64,000 bases of DNA from Paraburkholderia ferrariae NBRC 106233 (lineage in GTDB: Bacteria > Pseudomonadota > Gammaproteobacteria > Burkholderiales > Burkholderiaceae), in assembly GCF_000685035.1 (NCBI RefSeq), contig NZ_BAYB01000002.1:372001-436000 (forward strand), read 5' to 3'. Of the stretch, positions 55,473-63,235 are shown in pieces. A model generated the notes under the pieces. That model was not told where the DNA came from and searched no databases. It saw nothing but the letters and a program-made list of their open reading frames with translations. Each line of letters starts with the position of its first letter. Positions within the stretch are counted from its first letter, which is position 1. The position numbers and the translations under genes were made by a program.

Positions 55473-55641
55473 GGGATTTTTTGAAGCCTTGGATTGACGC
55501 ATGTGGGGGCTAATTCATCAGACTAATTGCGGCCATGCCGATCTCTGCTGCCCGTGCCGATGGTGCCCGTGAAAACGCCAGGTAAAAATGATCGCGAGCT
55601 TGTCCGCAGACAGATGCCTTCGCTTTCTTCCGCAAAGACAA

Positions 55642-55651
55642 ACCGATCGGT
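55642..55651. promoter_or_regulatory. ACCGATCGGT palindrome, TetR-operator-like
   Basis: The palindrome stands 25 bases before a short plus-strand frame with a good AGGAG site (ATG at 55676), which ends after about 22 codons. It could be the left-over promoter region of a lost gene. Confidence 0.35.
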
Positions 55652-55722
55652 CGAATAATGTTAGGAGTTTTAAGTATGACGATATGGCCGATCGCCAGGG
55701 TAAACAGCAGGAGAGGGGGAAT

Positions 55723-55926
55723 TCAGCGTTGGCGCAGCGCCGTGTTGTATTGCTCGAGCGCGGCCATGTAGATCCGGTGGGCAGCGTTGTGCTCGCGGAT
55801 CAATGCCTTGATCTGCTCGTCGCCCAACGTATCGAAGATCAGCGCCTGAACCTCGCGGTTCAACTTCTCGCCCGCCTTCATCCAGGCTTCGTGCGCGTCG
55901 AGAAAGGCTTGCTTGTGATGATCCAT
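55723..55926 (-). CDS. Small helical protein of unknown function
   Basis: The 67-residue protein begins MDHHKQAFLDAHEAWMKAGEK and is almost all helix, with a charged pattern. I recognise no family. An ATG at 55980 would add 18 residues. No partner gene is adjacent. Confidence 0.55.
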   Translation of the reverse strand: MDHHKQAFLDAHEAWMKAGEKLNREVQALIFDTLGDEQIKALIREHNAAHRIYMAALEQYNTALRQR

Positions 55927-56042
55927 CGGATTCGGCTCTTCAGTCCGGAGCGGTTGTTGACCTGACCCAACCGAGGTCATTGTTTATTTTGCGGTGGCGA
56001 TTATAGCGTGGCCCAGGCCGTTTCGGATGGGTGTCCGAAAGA

Positions 56043-56870
56043 TCATTTCAGCGTGGGGTAGCCGAGCGATGCTGCAGCGTTTGCCATCGTTGCAATGGCT
56101 TCGTAATCGTCAGGCATAAGGCGCGCGAAGCCACGCAGGCGAAGCGTGCGCGAGCGTTCGATATCGGCTGCGGCAGCCGCGTCCAGTGCGTCGCGCAGCA
56201 GCGCAGCCTCGCGTTCGCCGAGCGTGCGCGAGGCGATGAGCGGCAGCCCCGGCGCCGGTGCCGTCATGGCAAGCGTCTTGACGCCGGCAAGCAGGCCGCA
56301 GCCCGCGTCGCGCAGCAGCGCGAGCGTGACGCAGTCGATGGCAGCGAGGTCGGCCGCACCCGTGGCGAGCGCGCGCAGCGACTCGAAGTGCGAGCCGGTC
56401 CACGAGACCGAAGCGAAGAAGCGGCCGTTCTGCGCATGCGGGGCAACGGCATGGCGCAAGGCGTTCATGCCGCTGTGCGAATCCTCGCTATTCGCAGCCG
56501 CGCGCAGGCCGCGGCAGGCGGCGAGGTGCGTGGCACCGCGCGCCCACGCCGCGGCGGACACTACGATCGCGCTGCGATAGTGCGCGCCTTCGCAGCCCTC
56601 TGCGTCGAACATCGGGGTGGAGATCAGATGGACCGTGTCCGCGAGTCGGAGCATGCGGTACGGAAACCCGCAGGTCTGCGAGAGCAGCAGGTCGCTGCGG
56701 CGCCAGAGCGGCATGAGGTCGGCGGGTGGCGTGTCGAGGATCGTTGCGTTTGTTTTGCTGCCGGCGGTGTGTGCGAACGTAGTAAGCGCATTGTGCAGCA
56801 GGGCGCGCCACAGCGCCGCATGGCGGGGCGTGACGTTGTACATCGGCAGGGCGGCGATCCACGGGTTCAT
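56043..56870 (-). CDS. PhnD-like substrate-binding protein without signal peptide
   Basis: The 275-residue protein starts MNPWIAALPMYNVTPRHAAL. It shows the type-2 periplasmic-binding fold of the phosphate/phosphonate (PhnD) group: LLLSQTCGFPYR, a central GSHFESLRALATGAADLAAIDCVTLALL, and a late GLPLIASRTLG. There is no export signal, so it is probably a cytoplasmic ligand-binding protein and not part of an ABC importer. The ligand is unknown. It is divergent from the desaturase gene. Confidence 0.75.
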   Translation of the reverse strand: MNPWIAALPMYNVTPRHAALWRALLHNALTTFAHTAGSKTNATILDTPPADLMPLWRRSDLLLSQTCGFPYRMLRLADTVHLISTPMFDAEGCEGAHYRSAIVVSAAAWARGATHLAACRGLRAAANSEDSHSGMNALRHAVAPHAQNGRFFASVSWTGSHFESLRALATGAADLAAIDCVTLALLRDAGCGLLAGVKTLAMTAPAPGLPLIASRTLGEREAALLRDALDAAAAADIERSRTLRLRGFARLMPDDYEAIATMANAAASLGYPTLK

Positions 56871-57098
56871 GGGGGCATTGTACGCACAGGCGAAAGCGGG
56901 CCGAATGGCAGTGCGGCCCGGCATATCCCCACGGCGTCGCGCGGCGGCAGTGCGATAAGCAAATGCAAATCCGTTGTTTGGCCGGGGGGCGTGTTTTGGT
57001 TATGGTGGGTGCCCAAGGCGCTTTCCCGTTGTTCGCTTTCTCGTTGCTATGTAGCTTTTTTTGTTCTTTTGTTGTCCTTTTGTGCCACCACCCGGAAC

Positions 57099-58229
57099 AT
57101 GGCTGAATGCTTCGACGTTGACCACGCGCGTGAAATCGCCTCGCTAGGCGAGCGGTTTGCCGCGCGCACGGAGTGGCCAACGTGGCTCGTGATCGCCGCG
57201 GTGTACGGCGGGTGGATTACCGTGCTCTGGCTCGCAGGCACAGGGCACCTTGCGCTTGCGCTCGCCACGCCGCTCCTCATCGCGCTGTGCGCGTGGCACA
57301 TGTCGATGCAGCATGAACTGCTGCACGGCCATCCCACGCGCCACGTGTGGCTCAACAAGCTGCTCGGCTGGCCGCCGCTCTCCGTCTGGTATCCCTATAC
57401 GCTGTATCGCGAGAGCCACCTCGAGCACCATCGCGACGAAGACCTTACCGTGCCCGGCGTCGATCCGGAAACGAACTATGTGTTGCCTCGGCAGTGGGCC
57501 GAGCTGCCGGCCTGGCGGCGCACCTTGTGGTACGCGCGCAAGAGTTTTATCGGCCGCATCGTGATCGGGCCGCCCACGAGCGTTGCGGCCATGCTTGCCG
57601 GATCGTTGCGGGCGCTGCGCGGCGGCGAGTGGCGCCAGGTGCCGATGTGGCTTGCGCACGTGGCTGCTGTGGTGCTGCTGCTTGCGTGCATTCAGCGTTA
57701 TGCGGGTATGCCATGGTGGTATTACCTCGTTGCCGTGACCTGGCCGGCGCTGGGGCTCGCGATGGTCCGCTCGCTCTACGAGCATCGTGCGGCCGCGCAC
57801 CCGAAAGCGCGCATCGCCATCAACGAGGCCGGCCCGCTCATGCGCCTGCTGTTCCTCAATAACAATTACCACCTCGTGCATCACGACTTGCCGGCGCTGC
57901 CGTGGTTCGATCTGCCGCGCGCCTATCGGCTGCGTCGCGAAGCCTATCGCCAGAAGTGCGGCGGCTTCGTGATCGACGGTTACGGCGCGCTGCTCAGGCA
58001 GTATGCGTGGCGGGCGACCGATGCGCCCGAGCATCCTTTTGCCGACGATGCAGCGGTGCTTGCCACCGCACGCGGCGCCCGCATCGCGGTAAGCGAGGGG
58101 CGGGTGCCCGTGAGCAGCCATGCATTGCCGGCTGTTCTGCGCCGTCACTTCTTTCGTCGCGCCGCGCGATCCGCGCGGCCGTTTCCTGTTTCGCAATCGT
58201 CGCCTGGACACGACAGGTCATCATCATGA
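57099..58229 (+). CDS. Membrane fatty-acid desaturase
   Basis: The ATG at 57099 gives 376 residues. The three His boxes of the family are present: H72-ELLH-GH, H107-LEHH, and H258-LVHH near the end, with hydrophobic helix pairs between them. The diiron enzyme inserts a double bond in an acyl chain or hydroxylates a related lipid at the inner membrane. The frame is open more than 1 kb upstream on this strand, but that part has no family features. Its stop overlaps the ATG of the small gene downstream. Confidence 0.87.
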   Translation: MAECFDVDHAREIASLGERFAARTEWPTWLVIAAVYGGWITVLWLAGTGHLALALATPLLIALCAWHMSMQHELLHGHPTRHVWLNKLLGWPPLSVWYPYTLYRESHLEHHRDEDLTVPGVDPETNYVLPRQWAELPAWRRTLWYARKSFIGRIVIGPPTSVAAMLAGSLRALRGGEWRQVPMWLAHVAAVVLLLACIQRYAGMPWWYYLVAVTWPALGLAMVRSLYEHRAAAHPKARIAINEAGPLMRLLFLNNNYHLVHHDLPALPWFDLPRAYRLRREAYRQKCGGFVIDGYGALLRQYAWRATDAPEHPFADDAAVLATARGARIAVSEGRVPVSSHALPAVLRRHFFRRAARSARPFPVSQSSPGHDRSSS

Positions 58230-58570
58230 TTCCACTCTCCACAAGATTGCTGGCGAACATGCGCCGCGGGCGCGTTTATACGAGCGCGAATCTCACGCGC
58301 ATTCACCGGGTCGAGCACGATGCCGTGGCGCATGCGCTCTCGGAACTCGTCGATCGGGGCGTGCTGCGTACCTGCCTCAATTCGCGCAAGCTGCCGGGCT
58401 ACTGCCTGACCGAATCGTGCGCGACGCCTGCGGTGTCGTTGCCCGTAACGGTGCCGCCCGCACGCGAAGTCGCGACTCCAGCCGTTACACGCCGGCTCGA
58501 TGGCGTGCTGTCGGGCTATGAGTCCGAGCTTGCTACGCGCCGCGCGCTGGCGATGCTCGCGCGCCGTTAA
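58226..58570 (+). CDS. Small protein coupled to the desaturase gene
   Basis: The 114-residue protein begins MIPLSTRLLANMRRGRVYTS and starts inside the desaturase stop codon (ATGA). Residues about 14-55 (TSANLTRIHRVEHDAVAHALSEL) look like a winged-helix DNA-binding unit. I recognise no family with confidence. Translational coupling suggests that it works with the desaturase. Confidence 0.6.
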   Translation: MIPLSTRLLANMRRGRVYTSANLTRIHRVEHDAVAHALSELVDRGVLRTCLNSRKLPGYCLTESCATPAVSLPVTVPPAREVATPAVTRRLDGVLSGYESELATRRALAMLARR

Positions 58571-58610
58571 TCCAGTCGTACTGCTAACGATAAAAATCGA
58601 ATTCCCGCTC

Positions 58611-59561
58611 ATGAAAACACGCCGTAATTTCCTGAAGATCTCGCTCGGCGCCCTGGCTTCGACCCTGGCAGGCACGGGCGCCTTTGCCGCCGCGCCTGAG
58701 CGCGCGTTGCGCATCGGCAACCAGAAGGGCTATCTCAGCCTGCTCAAAGGCCGCGGCACGCTCGAACAGCGTCTCGCTCCGCTCGGCGTCAAGGTCAGTT
58801 GGACCGAGTTCACGGCGGGGCCGGTTCAGCTCGAAGCGCTCAACGTCGGCTCGATCGATTTCGGCGACGTGGGCGAGGCGCCGCCGATCTTCGCGCAGGC
58901 TGCGGGCGCGCCGCTTGCCTATGTGGCTGCCACTGTCCAGCGTCCGCAGTCGGAGGCCGTGCTCGTGCCGCGCCAGTCGTCCGTGCACAAGGTCGAGGAC
59001 CTGAAGGGAAAACGTATCGCGCTCAACAAGGGCAGCAACGTTCACTACTTCCTCGTGGAACTGCTGCGCCAGCATGGCCTGCGCTATACCGACGTGAATC
59101 TGATGTTCCTCTCGCCAGCGGATGCGCGTGCGGCCTTCGAAAACGCTTCGGTGGATGCGTGGGCGATCTGGGACCCGTTCTATGCGGCGGCGGAAGGGGC
59201 GCTCGGCGCGCGCAAGCTGGCCGACGCGACCGGTGTGGTCGGCAATCGCGCTTATTACTTCTCGTCGCTCGACTACGCGCGCAAGAACCCGGACGTGATC
59301 CGGATTCTGATCGAAGAACTGGGCAAGATCGACGTGTGGGGGAGTCAGAACCGCGCGGCGCTTTCAGCCGAGCTTGCCGCGCTCTGGGGTTTGCCGGCGA
59401 ATGTGGTGAGCACCGCCATCGACCGCACGCAGTTCGGCACGGGGCCCATTACGCACGCAATCCTTGGAGAGCAGCAGAAGATTGCCGATACGTTCTTCGA
59501 TCTCGGCCTTTTGCCCAAGCGTGTGAATGTGCTCGAAGCCTCCGTGCCGGGCATTGCCTGA
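58611..59561 (+). CDS. Aliphatic sulfonate-type ABC binding protein (SsuA/TauA family)
   Basis: The 316-residue protein has a Tat-like signal (MKTRRNFLKISLGAL) and the SsuA/TauA fold: RIGNQKGYLSLLKGRGTLEQRL, TEFTAGPVQLEALNVGSIDFGDVGEAPPIFA, and the later FENASVDAWAIWDPFYAA. It binds alkanesulfonates for sulfur supply. No ATPase or permease gene is next to it. The convergent flavin monooxygenase gene fits a role in sulfur or sulfonate use. A strong terminator follows. Confidence 0.88.
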   Translation: MKTRRNFLKISLGALASTLAGTGAFAAAPERALRIGNQKGYLSLLKGRGTLEQRLAPLGVKVSWTEFTAGPVQLEALNVGSIDFGDVGEAPPIFAQAAGAPLAYVAATVQRPQSEAVLVPRQSSVHKVEDLKGKRIALNKGSNVHYFLVELLRQHGLRYTDVNLMFLSPADARAAFENASVDAWAIWDPFYAAAEGALGARKLADATGVVGNRAYYFSSLDYARKNPDVIRILIEELGKIDVWGSQNRAALSAELAALWGLPANVVSTAIDRTQFGTGPITHAILGEQQKIADTFFDLGLLPKRVNVLEASVPGIA

Positions 59562-59575
59562 ACCTGACCGGAACG

Positions 59576-59620
59576 AAAGTCTCCCGGGGGGCCGGGAGAC
59601 TTTCTTCTCTTCTATCTTTT
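59576..59620 (+). terminator. Intrinsic terminator after the sulfonate-binding protein
   Basis: AAAGTCTCCCGG (59576-59587) pairs perfectly with CCGGGAGACTTT (59592-59603), followed by a T-rich tail. Confidence 0.88.
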
Positions 59621-59641
59621 ATCGCACGCGGTTTCGGGTAA

Positions 59642-61066
59642 TCAGGGCGACACGGCCAGTCCTTCCGCGCGCGCCGCGGCTTCCTCTCGCTTGACACGTT
59701 CGATGTCGCGAAAGCGCGCCGCCGGATGATCTTCCGGTAGTCTTGCGGAAGCGCCGAAGAGTTTCTCCCGCAAGGTGCCCGGCGCATATTCGCGCGCATA
59801 GGCGCCGCGCCGCTGAAGCTCCGGCACGAGCAGCCGCACCACGTCCTCGAACGTTTCGTGCGCAAGCGCATAGGCGAGGTTGAAGCCGTCTACGTCGGTC
59901 GCCTCCACCCATTGCTGCAGGATATCGGCCACCGTCGATGGGGAGCCGACGAACACCGGCCCGAGCCCCCCTATGCCGCCCCATCGCGCGAGTTCTTCGA
60001 TGGTCCACGCCTTGTCGCCGCCCGAGAGGTGTTCGACGGCGGACACGATCGCGTTGGTCTGCACGCGCTTGACCGTATCGGTGGGCAGGTACTGCCCGAA
60101 GTCGATGCCGGTCCAGCCCGACATGAACACGAGCGAGCCGTCGTAAGAGACGTGCTGCTTGTACTCTTCGAACTTCGCCTCGGCTTTCGCGTCGGTTTCG
60201 TCGACGATCACGGTCGCGAGGTTGTAGATCAGCAGCTTGCTCGCATCGCGCCCGGCCAGCGTGGCCTGGCGGCGCACCTCGGCCACGTAGTCGCGCAGGA
60301 GCGTTTGCGTGGGCGCGGCAACGAACACGCATTCCGCATGCTGTGCGGCGAACGTTTTGCCGGGGCCTGATGCGCCGGCCTGGAACAGCACCGGCGTGCG
60401 CTGCGGAGACGGTTCGCACAGGTGATAACCTGGCACTTCGAAATATTTTCCATGATGGCCGATCTCGTGAACCTTCTCCGGGCGCGTGAACACGCGCTTT
60501 TCGCGGTCGCGCACCACGGCGCCGTCTTCCCAACTGCCTTCGAACAGCTTGTACAGCACCTCGACATACTCCGTGGCAACCTCGTAGCGGTTGTTGTGAT
60601 CGGCCAGCCCGCCTTGTCCCACGTTCTTCGCACCGCTTTCCAGATACGAAGTCACCACGTTCCAGGCGAGCCGCCCCTGCGTGTGATGATCGGCTGTCGA
60701 GAGGCGCCGTGCGAAGGTGTACGGATGCTCGAAACTCGTCGAGGCCGTGATGCCGATGCCCAGATGCTGCGTCACCATCGCGATGGGCGCGGCAAGCTGG
60801 AGCGGATCGTTCACGGGAATCTGCGCGGCCTGATGGAGCGCGTGGTAGTTGCTGTCTTTATAGACGTCGTAATAGCCGATGACGTCGGCAATGAAGATCG
60901 CATCGAACACGCCTTGTTCAAGGATTTTCGCGAGATCGGTCCAGTAGGCGAGGTCTTTGTATTGCCACGAACGGTCGCGCGGATGGGTCCACAGTCCGGG
61001 GGACTGGTGGCCGACGCAGTTCATCTCGAAGGCATTGAAACGAATGGGCTTGCTCACGGTAGTCAC
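59642..61066 (-). CDS. LLM-class flavin monooxygenase, NtaA/DszA type
   Basis: The 474-residue protein starts at GTG, overlapping the stop of the gene before it. It has the luciferase-like TIM barrel of the NtaA/SnaA/DszA group: RFNAFEMNCVGHQSPGLWTHP, LGIGITASTSFEHPYTFARRL, GRLAWNVVTSYLESGAKN and FQAGASGPGKTFAAQHAE. Such enzymes use reduced FMN to oxidise sulfur compounds, amines or chelators. The neighbouring sulfonate binding gene suggests a sulfur substrate. No flavin reductase gene is seen nearby. Confidence 0.9.
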   Translation of the reverse strand: MTTVSKPIRFNAFEMNCVGHQSPGLWTHPRDRSWQYKDLAYWTDLAKILEQGVFDAIFIADVIGYYDVYKDSNYHALHQAAQIPVNDPLQLAAPIAMVTQHLGIGITASTSFEHPYTFARRLSTADHHTQGRLAWNVVTSYLESGAKNVGQGGLADHNNRYEVATEYVEVLYKLFEGSWEDGAVVRDREKRVFTRPEKVHEIGHHGKYFEVPGYHLCEPSPQRTPVLFQAGASGPGKTFAAQHAECVFVAAPTQTLLRDYVAEVRRQATLAGRDASKLLIYNLATVIVDETDAKAEAKFEEYKQHVSYDGSLVFMSGWTGIDFGQYLPTDTVKRVQTNAIVSAVEHLSGGDKAWTIEELARWGGIGGLGPVFVGSPSTVADILQQWVEATDVDGFNLAYALAHETFEDVVRLLVPELQRRGAYAREYAPGTLREKLFGASARLPEDHPAARFRDIERVKREEAAARAEGLAVSP

Positions 61067-61428
61067 CTGGTCCCGGAGGCCGGCCCGTTGCCGATCCGCC
61101 AGACGAAAGGCGGTTCGGTGCCGTTGATGGCCCAGTTGCCGATAATGCGCGCCTCGTAGGCGCGCTGGGCGGCCTCGGCAGCCTGCAGCGTTACCGCCTG
61201 TGCGGCATAGGCCCAGGCGGCAATTTCGCCCACCACCTGCTGGATCTGGGCGTCGTCGCTCGCTTGCCCGGCGTTGCCATGGCTGTACACGCGCGTGCGG
61301 CTGCGCACGAGTGCCGCCGCGTCTTGCTTCGCAGCTTCGGCGATGCCGGCAAGCGTGGCCACGTGCACGGCCAGGGTTTCATAGTCGGTGCCGGTGGATA
61401 ACTCGATGTCGGTCTGGTGTGACGTCAT
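61063..61428 (-). pseudogene. Acyl-CoA dehydrogenase/DszC-like remnant
   Basis: The 121-residue frame resembles the later helical part of SfnB/DszC-type flavoproteins: AALVRSRTRVYSHG, then DDAQIQQVVGEIAAWAYAAQAV and RIIGNWAINGTEPP. The N-terminal and middle domains that bind flavin and substrate (about 230 residues) are absent, so it is probably a remnant of such a gene, though the frame is intact. Its stop overlaps the start of the monooxygenase gene by four bases, keeping the operon order common for DszA/DszC pairs. Confidence 0.5.
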
Positions 61429-61493
61429 GCTGTCTTCCTGGAGGCGGGACGAGGGGGCAAGCGCGGCGCACGGGCCGCGTGGGTCGATCCATG

Positions 61494-61513
61494 ATTATAC
61501 AAAGGCGCTTTGT
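61494..61513 (-). promoter_or_regulatory. TATAAT box touching an ACAAAG dyad upstream of the monooxygenase unit
   Basis: On the minus strand a perfect TATAAT (61494-61499) meets the dyad ACAAAG-GCG-CTTTGT (61499-61513). This fits an operator-controlled promoter for the monooxygenase unit, about 60 bases before its first frame. The rest of the 61429-61747 gap shows no gene. Confidence 0.45.
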
Positions 61514-61747
61514 CCCGCTCCAACAATGGATTCGCAGATCGATATCGGCCGTGCCGATTTGGATAGATGGGGCGTCGCGAAGACATCGAATGCAATGCGA
61601 TTGCGGAGCCGATGTGTCGCTTTCCTTAGCAAATGTGCTCGCATGAATATGAGCATCGCTTTGTTGGGACTGCGTGCATGCCTCGGTAGGATGAGGGGCA
61701 CCAGGTATCGTTAGTTCCGCATCCATCCTCTGTTCGCGACGCCCGAG

Positions 61748-63235
61748 ATGTCCGCTCCGATCCTCACTGCTCATGCGATCACGAAGCGCTTCGGCGCTAC
61801 CGTTGCCCTGTCGCGGCTCGATTTTTCGATTCGCGCGGGCGAGGTCGTGGCGCTGATGGGCGCGAACGGCGCGGGCAAATCCACCTTCGTGAAGATCGTG
61901 AGCGGCGTGCACGCTCACGACGAAGGCACGATGACCCTGGCGGGTGCTCCCTACGCGCCCGGCACGCCCCAGGCCGCGAGGCGGCTGGGCGTGGCGACGG
62001 TGCATCAGTCGGTGGCCGATGCCGTCGTGCCGACCCTTTCCATTGCGGACAATCTGCTGCTGGAGCAGCTATGCGGCGAGGGCGCGCCGTGGTGGACGCC
62101 GCGCGCGGCGCGGCGCACCCGGGCACGCGCGCTGGCTGGGCGCGTGGGCCTCGATGCCGATCTCGACGCGCCGCTCGGTTCGCTTTCGCTCGCGGGGCAG
62201 CAGCGCGTGGCCATCGCGCGCGCCCTGGCGACGCGGCCCCGCCTGCTGATCCTCGACGAGCCCACCGCCAGTCTCTCCGCGGCCGAGGCCGGGCGGCTCT
62301 ATGAACTCGTCGATGCCCTGCGTGCGGAGGGCGTGGCCGTGCTGCTCGTTTCGCACCGGCTGGCCGATTTGCGCAGACTCGCCACGCGGGTGACGGTGGT
62401 GCGCGACGGCCGCATCGTGGCGGAAGAGGATGCGCCTGTCGATTTCGATGCGGCGCTGGAGAAGATGATCGGCCGGCCCCTCGCGGCGGCGCATGCAGTA
62501 CGCAAGCCAGCATCGGAGACACGCTCGAGAGCCGCGCTGAGTCTGCGCGGGTTGCGCCTCACTGCGCACAGCGAGGCGTTCGATCTCGACATCGACGAGG
62601 GCGAGATCGTGGCGATCGCCGGCCCCGTGGGGGCCGGAAAGTCGCGGCTCGCACGCGTGATCTTCGGCGCGGAGCGTGCCGCTGCAGGCGCGATGTCTCT
62701 CTACGGCTACCCGTGGCAGCCGCGCGGGCCGGGCGAGGCCATTCGCGCCGGCGTGTTCTTCGCCGGCGAGGACCGCTGGCGCAGCTCGCTCTTTCCCGAG
62801 TCCGTGCCGTTTGCCTCGATTGCCGGCACGATCAGCTTCCCATTTCTGGCGCGCTGGGGGCGCACTGCGCTGTTGCCGCGCGGGCGCGAAGCGGCTGCCG
62901 CGCACGCGGCCATCGAGCGGTTCGGCATTCGCTGCGAGGGCCCGAACGACCGGCTCACCCGGCTTTCCGGCGGCAACCAGCAGAAGGTGCTGCTCGCGCG
63001 CTGGCATGCCGAGCCCGCTCGCGTGCTGCTGCTCGACGAGCCTTTCCAGGGCGTGGATGCCGGCGCGCGCGCCGATATCGCAGCCACGCTGCGCCGCGAA
63101 GCGGCCGGTCGCGCCACGCTTGTTTTCGTGAGCGATCTGGAAGAAGCCCATGAAGTTGCCGACCGCATCGTGCATTTCGATCGCGGCTCCCTTGAAGCTG
63201 CCCACGCGGCGCCGTCCTTTTCCGCCACTGCATGA
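61748..63235 (+). CDS. Sugar ABC transporter ATPase, RbsA type (second system)
   Basis: The 495-residue protein has two ATPase halves. The first has Walker A GANGAGKST, a variant signature LSLAGQQRVAIARAL and Walker B LLILDEPTASLS; the second has GPVGAGKSRLARVI, LSGGNQQKVLLARW and LLLDEPFQGVDAGAR. It energises sugar or related import with the permease that overlaps its end. No binding-protein gene is seen before it, so it may follow the permease beyond the window. Confidence 0.9.
   Translation: MSAPILTAHAITKRFGATVALSRLDFSIRAGEVVALMGANGAGKSTFVKIVSGVHAHDEGTMTLAGAPYAPGTPQAARRLGVATVHQSVADAVVPTLSIADNLLLEQLCGEGAPWWTPRAARRTRARALAGRVGLDADLDAPLGSLSLAGQQRVAIARALATRPRLLILDEPTASLSAAEAGRLYELVDALRAEGVAVLLVSHRLADLRRLATRVTVVRDGRIVAEEDAPVDFDAALEKMIGRPLAAAHAVRKPASETRSRAALSLRGLRLTAHSEAFDLDIDEGEIVAIAGPVGAGKSRLARVIFGAERAAAGAMSLYGYPWQPRGPGEAIRAGVFFAGEDRWRSSLFPESVPFASIAGTISFPFLARWGRTALLPRGREAAAAHAAIERFGIRCEGPNDRLTRLSGGNQQKVLLARWHAEPARVLLLDEPFQGVDAGARADIAATLRREAAGRATLVFVSDLEEAHEVADRIVHFDRGSLEAAHAAPSFSATA

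Noticed and set aside
56031..57098. Long upstream extension of the desaturase frame
   Set aside because: The region overlaps the PhnD-like gene on the other strand and looks like a composition effect; the family match begins at 57099.
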